A DNA stretch of 64,000 nt from Pedobacter sp. WC2423 (lineage in GTDB: Bacteria > Bacteroidota > Bacteroidia > Sphingobacteriales > Sphingobacteriaceae): positions 2,046,001 to 2,110,000 of the forward strand of contig NZ_CP162005.1 of assembly GCF_040822065.1 (NCBI RefSeq). Reading direction: 5' to 3'. Both the position numbers and the translations under genes were made by a program. The notes beneath the pieces were generated by a model, which saw only the letters and a program-made list of their open reading frames with translations, was not told the DNA's origin and ran no database searches. Every line of letters starts with the position of its first letter. Position 1 is the first letter of the stretch. Positions 43,717 through 52,495 of this stretch are shown here, piece after piece.

Positions 43717-44625
43717 CTAAATAAACTGCATTGCAATAATGCCACAAATGGCCTTCACCATGATCAGCCCATCAATAACGATAAGATAATAAAATATTTT
43801 CTTTCTGCTGTTCATAGAATAAGCAACCAGTGCAGTGAGCACAAAAGGAATCAGGTTAAATATAATTCTTGATCCGGGAAAATGTTCAATATTGGCAAAA
43901 ACCAGTAAGGATACAATTCCGGTTATTAAAAGTGGAATCAGTACAAAGAATATTGTTTTTTTAAGTCCTATTCTGACCACAAAAGTCTTCAGCTGATTGT
44001 TGGAATCAATCGCATAATCCTTCATATCGAACATGATCGCATTGACCGTACAGAACATCCAGTTCTTTACAAAAAGAAAATACCAGAGCGTCGTTCTGGC
44101 TACATCAGTACCAGCTTCTATCTTCAGTAAGATCAATGGTAATAAATTTGCAGTAGCCGCCCATACAAAACCTATAATGAAGGGTTTCAGCCAGCCTGTA
44201 TTCCGTAAATTGAGGTTAAAGAAAAACATAGGTACTAAACCATAATATAAAACAGCCATAGCTACGATCATACCTACAACCATCCAGTAGGCCAGAGGCA
44301 AATTTAAAATAGCCTCAAAATTACTGACAATCATATAAAAAATCAGTCCGCCGCAAACCATACTCAGCACAAGCTGACTTAACCGGACAAAACCACGATG
44401 TGCTGCATACCAGGCTGTTCTTGGATTTTGTGTTTGCTGACTATTGGTTGCCCCCATATACGCATAAGTATAATAGACGATTGGCGCAAGGAACAACAAT
44501 ACATAATAATTCAGGGAATTAAAAGGGACTTTTAACTGTAAAGTAGACTCTATAGTCAAAGCTACGGCCAGTAAACCTATAAAATAGTTGCCAAAAAATA
44601 TAAACTTTATAATTTTTAAACCCAT
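43717..44625 (-). CDS. UbiA-like prenyltransferase homologue with lost first Asp motif
   Basis: A 302-residue integral membrane protein with about eight or nine segments. The second aspartate-rich signature of UbiA enzymes is recognisable in FDMKDYAIDSNNQLKTFVVR (Asp, Asp, Asp, then KT..VRxG), but at the place of the first NDxxDxxxD motif only YMGATNSQQTQNPRT is seen, without acidic residues. It may therefore bind prenyl groups without catalysing transfer, or be a distant member with another reaction. It is followed by a methyltransferase gene in the same unit. Confidence 0.6.
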   Translation of the reverse strand: MGLKIIKFIFFGNYFIGLLAVALTIESTLQLKVPFNSLNYYVLLFLAPIVYYTYAYMGATNSQQTQNPRTAWYAAHRGFVRLSQLVLSMVCGGLIFYMIVSNFEAILNLPLAYWMVVGMIVAMAVLYYGLVPMFFFNLNLRNTGWLKPFIIGFVWAATANLLPLILLKIEAGTDVARTTLWYFLFVKNWMFCTVNAIMFDMKDYAIDSNNQLKTFVVRIGLKKTIFFVLIPLLITGIVSLLVFANIEHFPGSRIIFNLIPFVLTALVAYSMNSRKKIFYYLIVIDGLIMVKAICGIIAMQFI

Positions 44626-44678
44626 TATAAGATTTCCTGAGCTGGTTTGAGAATCTGCATTAATTTGTGTGTGCTATT

Positions 44679-45146
44679 TTAATGGTATTTTTTGAGGATA
44701 TCTTCTATTCTTTCATCAGGAACAAGATCCGTTACTGCAATTAACTTAATTTTTTTAAAATCAGGATGCAAAGTATTGATTACATAATTATTGCACTCCG
44801 GCATTACCGCTGACGGGACTTTCAAAACAGGTATCCGCAGGTCATCAAACCATTTATTACCTATCGGCTGACAGTGACTATAATCATAAGGATCGCGCCA
44901 GTCGGGATCCAGCTTACTTTCTTCTACCGTACTGATCAGCAGATCGTCCGGGATTTCAATAAAAACTGTTTTAAAATCCTGATTAAAACCAACTCCCTGC
45001 CGCCTTACCATATTTTCCATGAAAGCCAGCGGGATATTTTCTGCACAGTAAATTACAGGCTTACCTGTAGAAGCCCATCGTCCATTTGCACCTGAAGCAG
45101 TAAGTGAACCTGCATAGTTTTTATGCCCTATTCTGAATACGATCAT
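44679..45146 (-). CDS. RES-domain NAD+-degrading toxin
   Basis: A 155-residue RES-family toxin. The signature residues are Arg5 in VFRIG, the Arg-Trp in NGRWASTGKPVIYCAEN and the Glu in AFMENMV. Known members of this family cleave NAD+ by phosphorolysis, blocking growth. It lies 8 nt behind the gene for its Xre/DUF2384-type antitoxin on the same strand, the standard order. The toxin and antitoxin lie next to the UbiA-like gene with no sign of mobile DNA. Confidence 0.9.
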   Translation of the reverse strand: MIVFRIGHKNYAGSLTASGANGRWASTGKPVIYCAENIPLAFMENMVRRQGVGFNQDFKTVFIEIPDDLLISTVEESKLDPDWRDPYDYSHCQPIGNKWFDDLRIPVLKVPSAVMPECNNYVINTLHPDFKKIKLIAVTDLVPDERIEDILKKYH

Positions 45147-45154
45147 CTATACAC

Positions 45155-45601
45155 TTAAACAGCGTCACCATAAGCCATTTTCAAGAGCTCATCTGCAACC
45201 AGGTCTACTCCGCCCGGGGTAGTTAACCAGTCCATAGGGCGCTCTTTTGAATTCCAGAAAGGTTTATTTAACCAGTAACTGAACTCATCTACAGTGCCAA
45301 ATAACTCTACTCCTTTTTTATAAAGGCCTATCAGTTTAAGCAAATGCTCGCCATAAACAGGTTCCAGTAATTTCTTTTGCTCTTTATAATTGCTGATGGT
45401 CCGGGATGATATATTAATCAACTCTGCCAATGATTTATTTGAAATATTAATCGCTTCAGCAAAATCATAGAATAAACCGGGTTTTAACCCCTGTCTCGCA
45501 TATTGAAAGACTTTCATATCATCACTTACATCAATTGCATTAAACTTGACGCGAAGTGTCTCTGTGCGTTTATCCGAAAGTAATACACTTGTAGCTGACA
45601 T
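45155..45601 (-). CDS. Xre/ParS/MbcA-type (DUF2384) antitoxin
   Basis: A 148-residue antitoxin. The N-terminal helix-turn-helix is of Xre type (AEAINISNKSLAELINISSRTI), and the C-terminal DUF2384 domain with LFGTVDEFSYWLNKPFWNSK and LLTTPGGVDLVADELLKMAYG neutralises the RES toxin. The recognised GNRxP-like stretch is present in altered form. It should also repress its own promoter, upstream of 45601. Confidence 0.9.
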   Translation of the reverse strand: MSATSVLLSDKRTETLRVKFNAIDVSDDMKVFQYARQGLKPGLFYDFAEAINISNKSLAELINISSRTISNYKEQKKLLEPVYGEHLLKLIGLYKKGVELFGTVDEFSYWLNKPFWNSKERPMDWLTTPGGVDLVADELLKMAYGDAV

Positions 45602-45692
45602 ATCCTTGAGTTTAGAAAACTAATATACGAATTTTTTCAATATCAAGGTTGAAAATATTCATATATCCATTTAGTCTCTAAAATAACCAGTC

Positions 45693-48272
45693 TTATTTAC
45701 TTCGCTGTGACGATAATCGGGCTGCCCGGGCAAGATTATCAGTTGCCTGCAAGATTTTCGCCTTTAAACGCGGATTATAATCCGGATGATTTTTAAGAAA
45801 TTCACTCACTATAGCAGCAGCTGCTGTACTTTGATAATATCCGAATGTAGCCTGTAACCATGACTGTGGAAAGAAGATATCACCAGTTGACTGAATTTCC
45901 CCTAATAATTCGAGACTTTTCTCTAAATAAGAAACACTATATTGCTGACGCAAAGGATGATGCAAATAATACAAAGCAGCCAGAACATTGGATTCTTTTG
46001 CCCTGTTTGCAGGAAATTTCAAGCTGTCAAAAAACTCATCCCTTATACTTTTCTTCGCTGAAACAGCCGGCATAATAAATTCAAATCGCTTTTTACGATC
46101 AGGATTCGTAATTCTTGACTCCTGTACAGGTAAAATAGAAACATCCATATCATCTCTTACCGCCAGAGAAAGTGCCAGGCTGGTATAATCATCCTCAGAA
46201 AGGGTAACACCTGCAGGAGCTTTCTGACTTTTCCAGATCTGATAAAGCTTATTTCTGGCTACCTGACTCATAAAAATATCCTGATAAGCTTTAAAAAGCT
46301 GTTTTTTATTATTGCCGCTTTGCTGTTGCAGCATAGCATCCCATAATTTATTTTCCAGCGCAACTGATAAAAGCTGTCTTTCCTTAACCCCACTAAATTG
46401 CCAGTAAATAGTACTGATATAATTGCTGAGCAGCCTGATATTCAACTCTTCCCCTTCTTTAGCCAGCCCCTGGCTAAACAGCGTTAATAAAGCGGATGGC
46501 TCTATACTTTTCCCGCTTAGCATCTGCTCGTATAAAGAAATATAAGCAACAGAACGATGCAAAGGCTTCTTCAGCGCAAATAAATGTTGTGGAACAGCAG
46601 GATCAACCGGCCATTCTCCATACCCATCACCAGCCGAGTTAAAAAGGATAAATAATGGTTTATCTAACCCCGCAGCCGCTTTAAGCTCCAGCTTTTCAGT
46701 TACTAAATCAGCATTGATTACTTTAACAGCATCCGGATAAAATAAAGTGACCTCAAAAGTTTGCGGCCATAACCTTTTTTCTCCGGATTCAGCTTGCTGG
46801 GTAATCACCAAAGCGCTTATTTTGTCTCCCTGATAACTTATCTTATAATCAATAACAGGCCTGCCACTCTCATTGACCCACACTTTATTCCACTGCTCTA
46901 AATCTACAGCCGTATGGCTATCCAGAATACGAATCAAATCCGGCCATGAAGCGTTACTATTTGCAAATTTCTTTAAATATTCACTGACCCCTTGCTGAAA
47001 TTTATCTTTCCCCATCAACTTTTCCAGCTGCATCATCATCACAGGAGCTTTATGGTAAATAATATTTCCGTAAAGTGTGCCTGCATCCTTTAAATTATCA
47101 AGTGGCTGACGAATAGGGTTAGCTCCTGCTGTACGGTCAACCGCATAAGCCGCAGGAAAATGATCAATCAGGAATTTAATAGCATAATTATCCTTTCCAT
47201 CTGTTTCCTCCGCACTTTTATCCGCCATAAAATTGGCAAAAACCTCTTTCATCCAAACATCAGAAAACCAGTCCATGGTTACCAGATCTCCAAACCACAT
47301 ATGTGCAGTTTCATGTGCAATTAAGTTATTACGGGCATTCAGCTGATCTTTAGTTGCACCAGCATCCAAAAACAAACTGGCTGCTTTATATTGTATTGCA
47401 CCAGGATGTTCCATTCCACCAAACTGAAAGTCAGGAATAGCTACAAATCCAAACTTCTGGAAAGGATAAGGAATCCCGGTCCAGTCTTCCAGATATTTTA
47501 AAGCACCGGAATGAATCGCATAAATAGCTGGCAAGCTAAGTTTAATCTTTGCAGCATCAGTTTCCCGGTATAGAAAACTTGCCTGCTGTGTATTCACAAT
47601 CCCCTGATCAAGCTGAAACTTACCCGCTGCAAATGCAAACAAATAGGTACTTAAAAGCTCAGAAGTTTTATAATGGTAAGTTTTACGTTCCTGCTGCTGT
47701 ACAGAATCTTTCAGCTCTGCATTGGCTATAGCTTTCCAGGCTTTGGGCAAATGAAGGGTTAAGGTATAAACAGCCTTTAAATCGGGTTGATCAAAACAAG
47801 GAAAAACAGTCCGCGCTCTGTCCGGAACAAATAAAGTATACAGATAATCAGTATTTCTGTTTAACGCACCTTCGCCAGCACGAAACAGAATCCGGACCTC
47901 ATTGTCCCCTTTTTTCAAAAACTCCGGCAGAAGGATCAAATGTTCCTTACTATGCGTTACCGGAGCTGATTTACCATTAATGGTCAACAGACTGATTTTC
48001 GAAGGATCCTCCTTAAAATCAAGTTGCAAAGCTGTTTTGGTATTACTCAATCTGAAATTCAGAATTTCATGTGCAGCAATCCTTTTATTTTTTTCGGCCG
48101 GGATATCAAATTCCAATGTATAATGAATAGCCGTCAGCACAGCTTTCCGATAAAGTGCCAGCGACCTGCTTACCCCATTTTCCACCGCAGGAACCACAGG
48201 TACCGCTTTTCGTGAAGAACAGGAAGTCAATACAATAACCAGCAATAACAATAGTTTATAGCGAAGGAACAT
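45693..48272 (-). CDS. M1-family aminopeptidase lipoprotein
   Basis: An 859-residue zinc peptidase with a lipoprotein signal (VLTSCSS, lipobox Cys18). The zinc site is HETAH at 320-324 with Glu343 in MKEVFANFM at the correct 18-residue distance. In place of the usual GAMEN exopeptidase motif it has GGMEH at 285-289, so the Asn that helps hold the substrate amino group is replaced by His. The C-terminal helical domain is long. It is probably on the periplasmic or outer-surface side and releases N-terminal residues from peptides. Confidence 0.93.
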   Translation of the reverse strand: MFLRYKLLLLLVIVLTSCSSRKAVPVVPAVENGVSRSLALYRKAVLTAIHYTLEFDIPAEKNKRIAAHEILNFRLSNTKTALQLDFKEDPSKISLLTINGKSAPVTHSKEHLILLPEFLKKGDNEVRILFRAGEGALNRNTDYLYTLFVPDRARTVFPCFDQPDLKAVYTLTLHLPKAWKAIANAELKDSVQQQERKTYHYKTSELLSTYLFAFAAGKFQLDQGIVNTQQASFLYRETDAAKIKLSLPAIYAIHSGALKYLEDWTGIPYPFQKFGFVAIPDFQFGGMEHPGAIQYKAASLFLDAGATKDQLNARNNLIAHETAHMWFGDLVTMDWFSDVWMKEVFANFMADKSAEETDGKDNYAIKFLIDHFPAAYAVDRTAGANPIRQPLDNLKDAGTLYGNIIYHKAPVMMMQLEKLMGKDKFQQGVSEYLKKFANSNASWPDLIRILDSHTAVDLEQWNKVWVNESGRPVIDYKISYQGDKISALVITQQAESGEKRLWPQTFEVTLFYPDAVKVINADLVTEKLELKAAAGLDKPLFILFNSAGDGYGEWPVDPAVPQHLFALKKPLHRSVAYISLYEQMLSGKSIEPSALLTLFSQGLAKEGEELNIRLLSNYISTIYWQFSGVKERQLLSVALENKLWDAMLQQQSGNNKKQLFKAYQDIFMSQVARNKLYQIWKSQKAPAGVTLSEDDYTSLALSLAVRDDMDVSILPVQESRITNPDRKKRFEFIMPAVSAKKSIRDEFFDSLKFPANRAKESNVLAALYYLHHPLRQQYSVSYLEKSLELLGEIQSTGDIFFPQSWLQATFGYYQSTAAAAIVSEFLKNHPDYNPRLKAKILQATDNLARAARLSSQRSK

Positions 48273-48284
48273 ACCGGCAATTTA

Positions 48285-49319
48285 CTATTTTAGATCAGAT
48301 TCAGCATATAAACAAGTACGGAACATTTTATCAAAACCAAACACTTTAAGCCCTTTTCCAATCACAACGATCTTTGTTTCTTTAATTTCATCAGGTAACC
48401 AGTTTTCCCCAAGCGTAATAGAAAGTGATTTCCCTACTGTTTGCAAAATAATTCTGCTTTGAAAAAGATGACTGTAAATAATGCCCTTGATCCGGTATAC
48501 ATTAGCTGATTGCAGAATCAGAAAAACCATCATCCGATGCTCCAGTTCTTCAATATTCAAACTCTCCTTATATTTTAAAAGTATAGTTTCAATATCACTG
48601 TGTTCATGTTTTTGATGAGAAGCAGCAAAAGCCATTAATGATTGCTTTTCATTACTGCCATTACTCAGGGTAAACATTCCTTTTGGTGTAGAAACAGGCT
48701 TTGGATTGCTGTAGAAATTAGCAAAACGCGCTCTGGCAAACATTTGATGCACCTGAAAATCATCCTTAGTGGCAATCAGTATTTCAGCAAATGGATTGAT
48801 CGCCTTTAAAACAGCCTGTAATTCTTTGACATAATCTTCACTCACCCGCTCCACCTTATTCAATAAAATACAGTCACTAAAGGCGATCTGCTGAATCGCT
48901 TCAGGACGTTCCTTTAACTGATCTTCGATAAGCTCTGCATCTACAATACAAATAACTCTTTTTAAATCATATCCCCTTTTCACCTGGTCCATAGTCAAAA
49001 AAGGATGCGCAATATTTGCAGGATCAGCAATACCAGTAGCTTCAATGATCAAATGATCCCATGAATCCTTTTTATCCCATAAATTATTTAAAATCTCAAA
49101 CAGGTCATCGTTGAGCGTACAGCAAATGCACCCGTTATTCAACTCCACCACATCTTCATCCCCTTTAATAATTAGTCCGGCATCAATACTCTCCGCACCA
49201 ATCTCATTCTCTATGATCGCAAAACGGGTATCTTTCATTTTTGAAATTACCGCATTCAGGACTGTTGTTTTCCCTGCGCCTAAAAATCCTGTGAGGATTG
49301 TTACTTCTTTTGCTTTCAT
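48285..49319 (-). CDS. COG0523/CobW-type metal-chaperone GTPase
   Basis: A 344-residue G3E GTPase. Walker A is GFLGAGKTT at 11-19, the metal-binding CxCC is in NNGCICCTLNDD near residue 65, Mg binding is in DHLIIEATGIADP, and the guanine motif is LLNKVE near residue 151. The C-terminal CobW domain follows. Such proteins supply zinc, cobalt or nickel to client enzymes at metal limitation. It lies 12 nt behind the start of the M1 zinc peptidase unit on the same strand and is transcribed before it, which suits a zinc-delivery link, though the peptidase is exported. Confidence 0.88.
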   Translation of the reverse strand: MKAKEVTILTGFLGAGKTTVLNAVISKMKDTRFAIIENEIGAESIDAGLIIKGDEDVVELNNGCICCTLNDDLFEILNNLWDKKDSWDHLIIEATGIADPANIAHPFLTMDQVKRGYDLKRVICIVDAELIEDQLKERPEAIQQIAFSDCILLNKVERVSEDYVKELQAVLKAINPFAEILIATKDDFQVHQMFARARFANFYSNPKPVSTPKGMFTLSNGSNEKQSLMAFAASHQKHEHSDIETILLKYKESLNIEELEHRMMVFLILQSANVYRIKGIIYSHLFQSRIILQTVGKSLSITLGENWLPDEIKETKIVVIGKGLKVFGFDKMFRTCLYAESDLK

Positions 49320-49506
49320 ATAGTCATTGAAATTTGAGCTGCCTTTTATTTACAAACTTACTATTTACACCCGTTTTCAGCCAAATAAAATAATGTTCAA
49401 TAGTTCGCTGTGTAAATTTTATGTGGTTCAGGATATTTTCCCGGGAATATTTTTTCATTATTGTCTAAAAGATGTACATTGCCAGACAAAGATACGCAAA
49501 TGCAAT

Positions 49507-49532
49507 ATTGTTGCGCAATAAATATTACCTTG
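49507..49532 (+). promoter_or_regulatory. Possible promoter of the C1 peptidase with TTGCGCAA palindrome
   Basis: ATTG at 49507-49510 and TACCTTG at 49526-49532 fit the Bacteroidota -33 (TTG) and -7 (TAnnTTTG) boxes, with the ATG 23 nt behind. Between them lies TTGCGCAA at 49511-49518, an exact 8-bp palindrome that could be an operator. Confidence 0.4.
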
Positions 49533-49554
49533 AATACTCATCAAACACACTATA

Positions 49555-50745
49555 ATGAATAAATCAATATTTAAACCTTTAGTCTTCGCCTCAGGACTAC
49601 TATTAACTTCAACATTTGGATTTGCACAGGATAATCTGGTCAATTCTTTAAAAAACAATCAATCTGCAAACAGTACTTCAGGCTTTAAATTCACGGATGT
49701 GATTAACCTTGAAAATACACCGGTTAAAAATCAGGGTTCCTCAGGAACTTGCTGGAGCTATTCTACAAACTCTTTCCTGGAATCAGAAATGATCAGAATG
49801 GGTAAAGCACCCGTAGCTTTATCAGAAATGTTTTCAGCGCGTAATGTTTATGTAGAAAAAGGTAAGAATTATGTACGCATGCATGGCGCTGTTTCTTTAG
49901 GTGACGGTGGAGCTTTGCATGATGTAATCAATATGTACAGAAAATACGGCGCAGTTCCGCAAGTCAACTATACAGGCTTAAACTACGGTACTAAAATTAA
50001 TAAACTAAGTGAAATGGGTGCAATTACTACAGGTATATTAGAAGCTGTAGTTAAAAACAAAACATTAACACCAAACTGGGAAAAAGCTTATACAGGAGCA
50101 ATTGATGCTTATTTAGGTCAGGTTCCTGAAAAATTCGATTACAAAGGTAAAAGCTATACCCCACAAACTTTTGCAAAACAGGTGATAGGGATTAATCCGG
50201 ATGATTATGTAGAATTGTCTTCATTTAACGATCATCCTTTTTACAGCAAATTCACTTTACTGGTACAGGACAACTGGTCATTTGACCAGGTTTACAATGT
50301 TAAAGTGAATGAAATCACTGATATCATTGACAATGCATTGAAAAATGGTTACTCTGTAGCCTGGGCTACTGATGTAAGCGAGAAATCTTTCTCTTACAAA
50401 AATGGAGTAGCTTATATCCCTGTTAAACCATATGATGAAATGAATGAGCAGGAAAAAGCAACGATGTTCAGTGAGCCAAAACCAGAAATGGAAATCACTC
50501 AGGAAAACCGTCAGTTAGCTTTTGATAACTATGAAACTACAGATGATCACGGTATGCATATCGTTGGATCAGCTAAAGATCAGAATGGTAAAGAATACTA
50601 TATTGTTAAAAATTCATGGGGTGTAACCAATGACTATAAAGGTTATTTGTATGTAACCAAGAATTATGTAAAATATAAAACTACTGCTTTCTTATTGAAC
50701 AAAGGCGGTATACCGGCAGCGATCAGAAAAAACCTGGGTATTTAA
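49555..50745 (+). CDS. C1-family (bleomycin-hydrolase-like) cysteine peptidase, exported
   Basis: A 396-residue papain-like peptidase with a signal peptide ending near GFAQD (residue 25). The active site is complete: Gln60 and Cys66 in NQGSSGTCWSYS, His335 in DHGMHIVG and Asn353 in KNSWG. The spread between Cys and His (about 270 residues) and the C-terminal tail match the peptidase C1B/bleomycin hydrolase type, which normally forms a hexamer and trims peptides. Export to the periplasm is unusual for classical bleomycin hydrolase but common in Bacteroidota. It is divergent from the GTPase gene and ends at a long hairpin. Confidence 0.9.
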   Translation: MNKSIFKPLVFASGLLLTSTFGFAQDNLVNSLKNNQSANSTSGFKFTDVINLENTPVKNQGSSGTCWSYSTNSFLESEMIRMGKAPVALSEMFSARNVYVEKGKNYVRMHGAVSLGDGGALHDVINMYRKYGAVPQVNYTGLNYGTKINKLSEMGAITTGILEAVVKNKTLTPNWEKAYTGAIDAYLGQVPEKFDYKGKSYTPQTFAKQVIGINPDDYVELSSFNDHPFYSKFTLLVQDNWSFDQVYNVKVNEITDIIDNALKNGYSVAWATDVSEKSFSYKNGVAYIPVKPYDEMNEQEKATMFSEPKPEMEITQENRQLAFDNYETTDDHGMHIVGSAKDQNGKEYYIVKNSWGVTNDYKGYLYVTKNYVKYKTTAFLLNKGGIPAAIRKNLGI

Positions 50746-50763
50746 TCCGGCATAGCTATCCAT

Positions 50764-50819
50764 ACATAAAAAGAGGGTTAAAAGGTATTATATAATATCT
50801 TTTAACCCTCTTTTTATGT
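50764..50819. terminator. Long-stem terminator after the C1 peptidase
   Basis: Bases 50764-50784 are complementary to 50799-50819, and the inner part also pairs with one wobble, so the stem is about 26 bp; AGAGGGTTAAAAG and its complement are the core, with T5 on the right. The A5/T5 edges make it usable in both directions. Confidence 0.85.
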
Positions 50820-50874
50820 TGATGCCTGAATATACTAAGTCTTTCTCAAAGAGATATATTTAATATATTTATCC

Positions 50875-51891
50875 ATGCAAAAACCAATAAAAACAGGCAT
50901 ATTATCCTTTGGAATGTCTGGAAAGTTATTTCACGCCCCATTCGTAGCTGCACATCCCGGATTCGATTTATATGCAGTAGTAGAAAGATCAGAAAAAACA
51001 GCACAGCTTCGTTTTCCTGAGCTCAAAAGCTATGACTCTGTAGATGAACTTATTGCAGATCCGGAGATAGAACTGATCATTATCAATACCCCGAACTATA
51101 CACATTTTGAATTTGCACAAAAAGCCCTTCGCGCTGGTAAACACGTTTTGGTAGAAAAACCATTTACAGTAACCGTTGAAGAAGCTGAATTACTTTTTCA
51201 AGAGGCAAAAGAACGTAAGCTATATCTCCTTCCTTACCAGAATCGTCGCTACGACAGCGATTTTTTAGCTGCAAAAGAGATCTTAGACAGTAAAAAACTA
51301 GGACAACTCGTAGAAGCTCATATCCGCTATGACAGATACCGGTATACCATCGGGCCTAAAGTATTTAAAGAAACGCCAATGCCAGGCAGTGGTTTATTAT
51401 ACGATCTCGGGCCCCATTTACTCGATATGGTATTCGCACTGTTTGGTGAGCCATTAACGTGGACTAAAACATTGGGCTGCTACCGTCCGGGAACACAAGT
51501 AGATGACTATGCCTATCTGCATTTAAAATATCCCGGAAACCTGCAGGTATTTATTACGATGAGCATGCTGGTTGTAGAACAGCAGCCCGCATTTGTGCTC
51601 CATGGAACCAAAGGTTCTTACTTCAAACATCGTTCAGATATACAGGAAACACAACTCTTAAAAAACATGAGCCCTGATGATCCATTATATGGAATTGAAT
51701 TACCAGGAAAAGAAGGTATTTTGAGTACAATTGATGCAGGCGGACAAATTACCAGAACAATTATTCCTCCAGGCAAAGCTTCTTATCTGAATTTATTCGA
51801 GGCTGTTTATCAGACCATAAGAGCAGATAAACCCTATCCTGTACAGCAAGAACAGATTATCCGCCAAATTACGATACTGGAAAGTAAATAA
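50875..51891 (+). CDS. Gfo/Idh/MocA-family NAD(P)-dependent oxidoreductase
   Basis: A 338-residue oxidoreductase. The N-terminal Rossmann fold has GILSFGMSGKLFHAPFV, with the nucleotide-binding glycines, INTPNYTHFEFAQKAL, and the EKP motif in HVLVEKPFT near residue 99. The C-terminal alpha/beta domain has GSGLLYDLGPHLLDMV, holding the catalytic His. Members reduce or oxidise sugars, inositols or related compounds. It is monocistronic with its own terminator and the context gives no hint to the substrate. Confidence 0.9.
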   Translation: MQKPIKTGILSFGMSGKLFHAPFVAAHPGFDLYAVVERSEKTAQLRFPELKSYDSVDELIADPEIELIIINTPNYTHFEFAQKALRAGKHVLVEKPFTVTVEEAELLFQEAKERKLYLLPYQNRRYDSDFLAAKEILDSKKLGQLVEAHIRYDRYRYTIGPKVFKETPMPGSGLLYDLGPHLLDMVFALFGEPLTWTKTLGCYRPGTQVDDYAYLHLKYPGNLQVFITMSMLVVEQQPAFVLHGTKGSYFKHRSDIQETQLLKNMSPDDPLYGIELPGKEGILSTIDAGGQITRTIIPPGKASYLNLFEAVYQTIRADKPYPVQQEQIIRQITILESK

Positions 51892-51896
51892 TTATA

Positions 51897-51929
51897 AAAG
51901 GGCCGCATTATTAAAGAATACGGCCCTTT
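51897..51929. terminator. Terminator between oxidoreductase and thioesterase genes
   Basis: AAAGGGCCG at 51897-51905 pairs exactly with CGGCCCTTT at 51921-51929. It lies between two convergent genes and should serve both. Confidence 0.85.
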
Positions 51930-51950
51930 GTAAGCAGCAGCATTTAAAAC

Positions 51951-52337
51951 TTATTTAAGAATCGCTGTAGGTTTTTTATGTTCATCAATCGCTACAAAGG
52001 AGAATTCACCGGTAACAGCTTTTTCACGATCGTCACAATACATCTGTTCTACATAGATTTCTACCTTTACTTTCATACTGGTATTTCCGATATGGCTGAC
52101 CGTGCCAACCAGTTCAACAATAGTTCCGGCAGGAATAGGCATTTTAAAATCTATCCTGTCACTGCTTACTGTAACCATTCTCTGACGGCTAAACCTTGTA
52201 GCAGTAATAAATGCCACTTCATCCATCATATGCATGGCTGTTCCACCAAATAAGGTATCATAATGATTGGTAGTATTAGGAAATACGGCTTTAAAAATTC
52301 GGGTCTCTGATGCTTTAATCTTCTCTTCTATAGTCAT
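51951..52337 (-). CDS. Acyl-CoA thioesterase (hotdog fold, YciA-like)
   Basis: A 128-residue hotdog-fold thioesterase. The FPNTTNHYDTLFGGTAMHMMDEVAF region is the family signature, with the aspartate that activates water in DEVAF and the SSDRIDFKMPIPAGT stretch of the YciA/BACH type. It hydrolyses acyl-CoA in the cytosol, probably as a hexamer of hotdog dimers. It stands alone, between a terminator and the aldo/keto reductase terminator. Confidence 0.9.
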   Translation of the reverse strand: MTIEEKIKASETRIFKAVFPNTTNHYDTLFGGTAMHMMDEVAFITATRFSRQRMVTVSSDRIDFKMPIPAGTIVELVGTVSHIGNTSMKVKVEIYVEQMYCDDREKAVTGEFSFVAIDEHKKPTAILK

Positions 52338-52358
52338 TTTTGTATTTTATATATATTA

Positions 52359-52390
52359 AAACGGGCAGTCTGCAAACAGACTGCCCGTTT
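52359..52390 (-). terminator. Terminator behind the aldo/keto reductase gene
   Basis: A 14-bp perfect stem, 52359-52372 with 52377-52390 and a CAAA loop (core CGGGCAGTCTG), followed on the minus strand by T4. It is about 106 nt behind the reductase stop. Confidence 0.85.
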
Positions 52391-52495
52391 AAGGCTGCAA
52401 ACTTACTGGTTCTTTTACAGATAACCGCAATTCTTTCACAGCTTCAATCCTTTCGACCGGGCGTGTATTGTACAGTTTACGATTTAAATAAGAAA

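Noticed and set aside
52389..52495. Open frame of about 37 codons on the minus strand between the aldo/keto reductase stop and its terminator
   Set aside because: It has no acceptable start codon and begins directly after a stop. It reads like protein (VERIEAVKELRLSV) but could be a remnant or chance.
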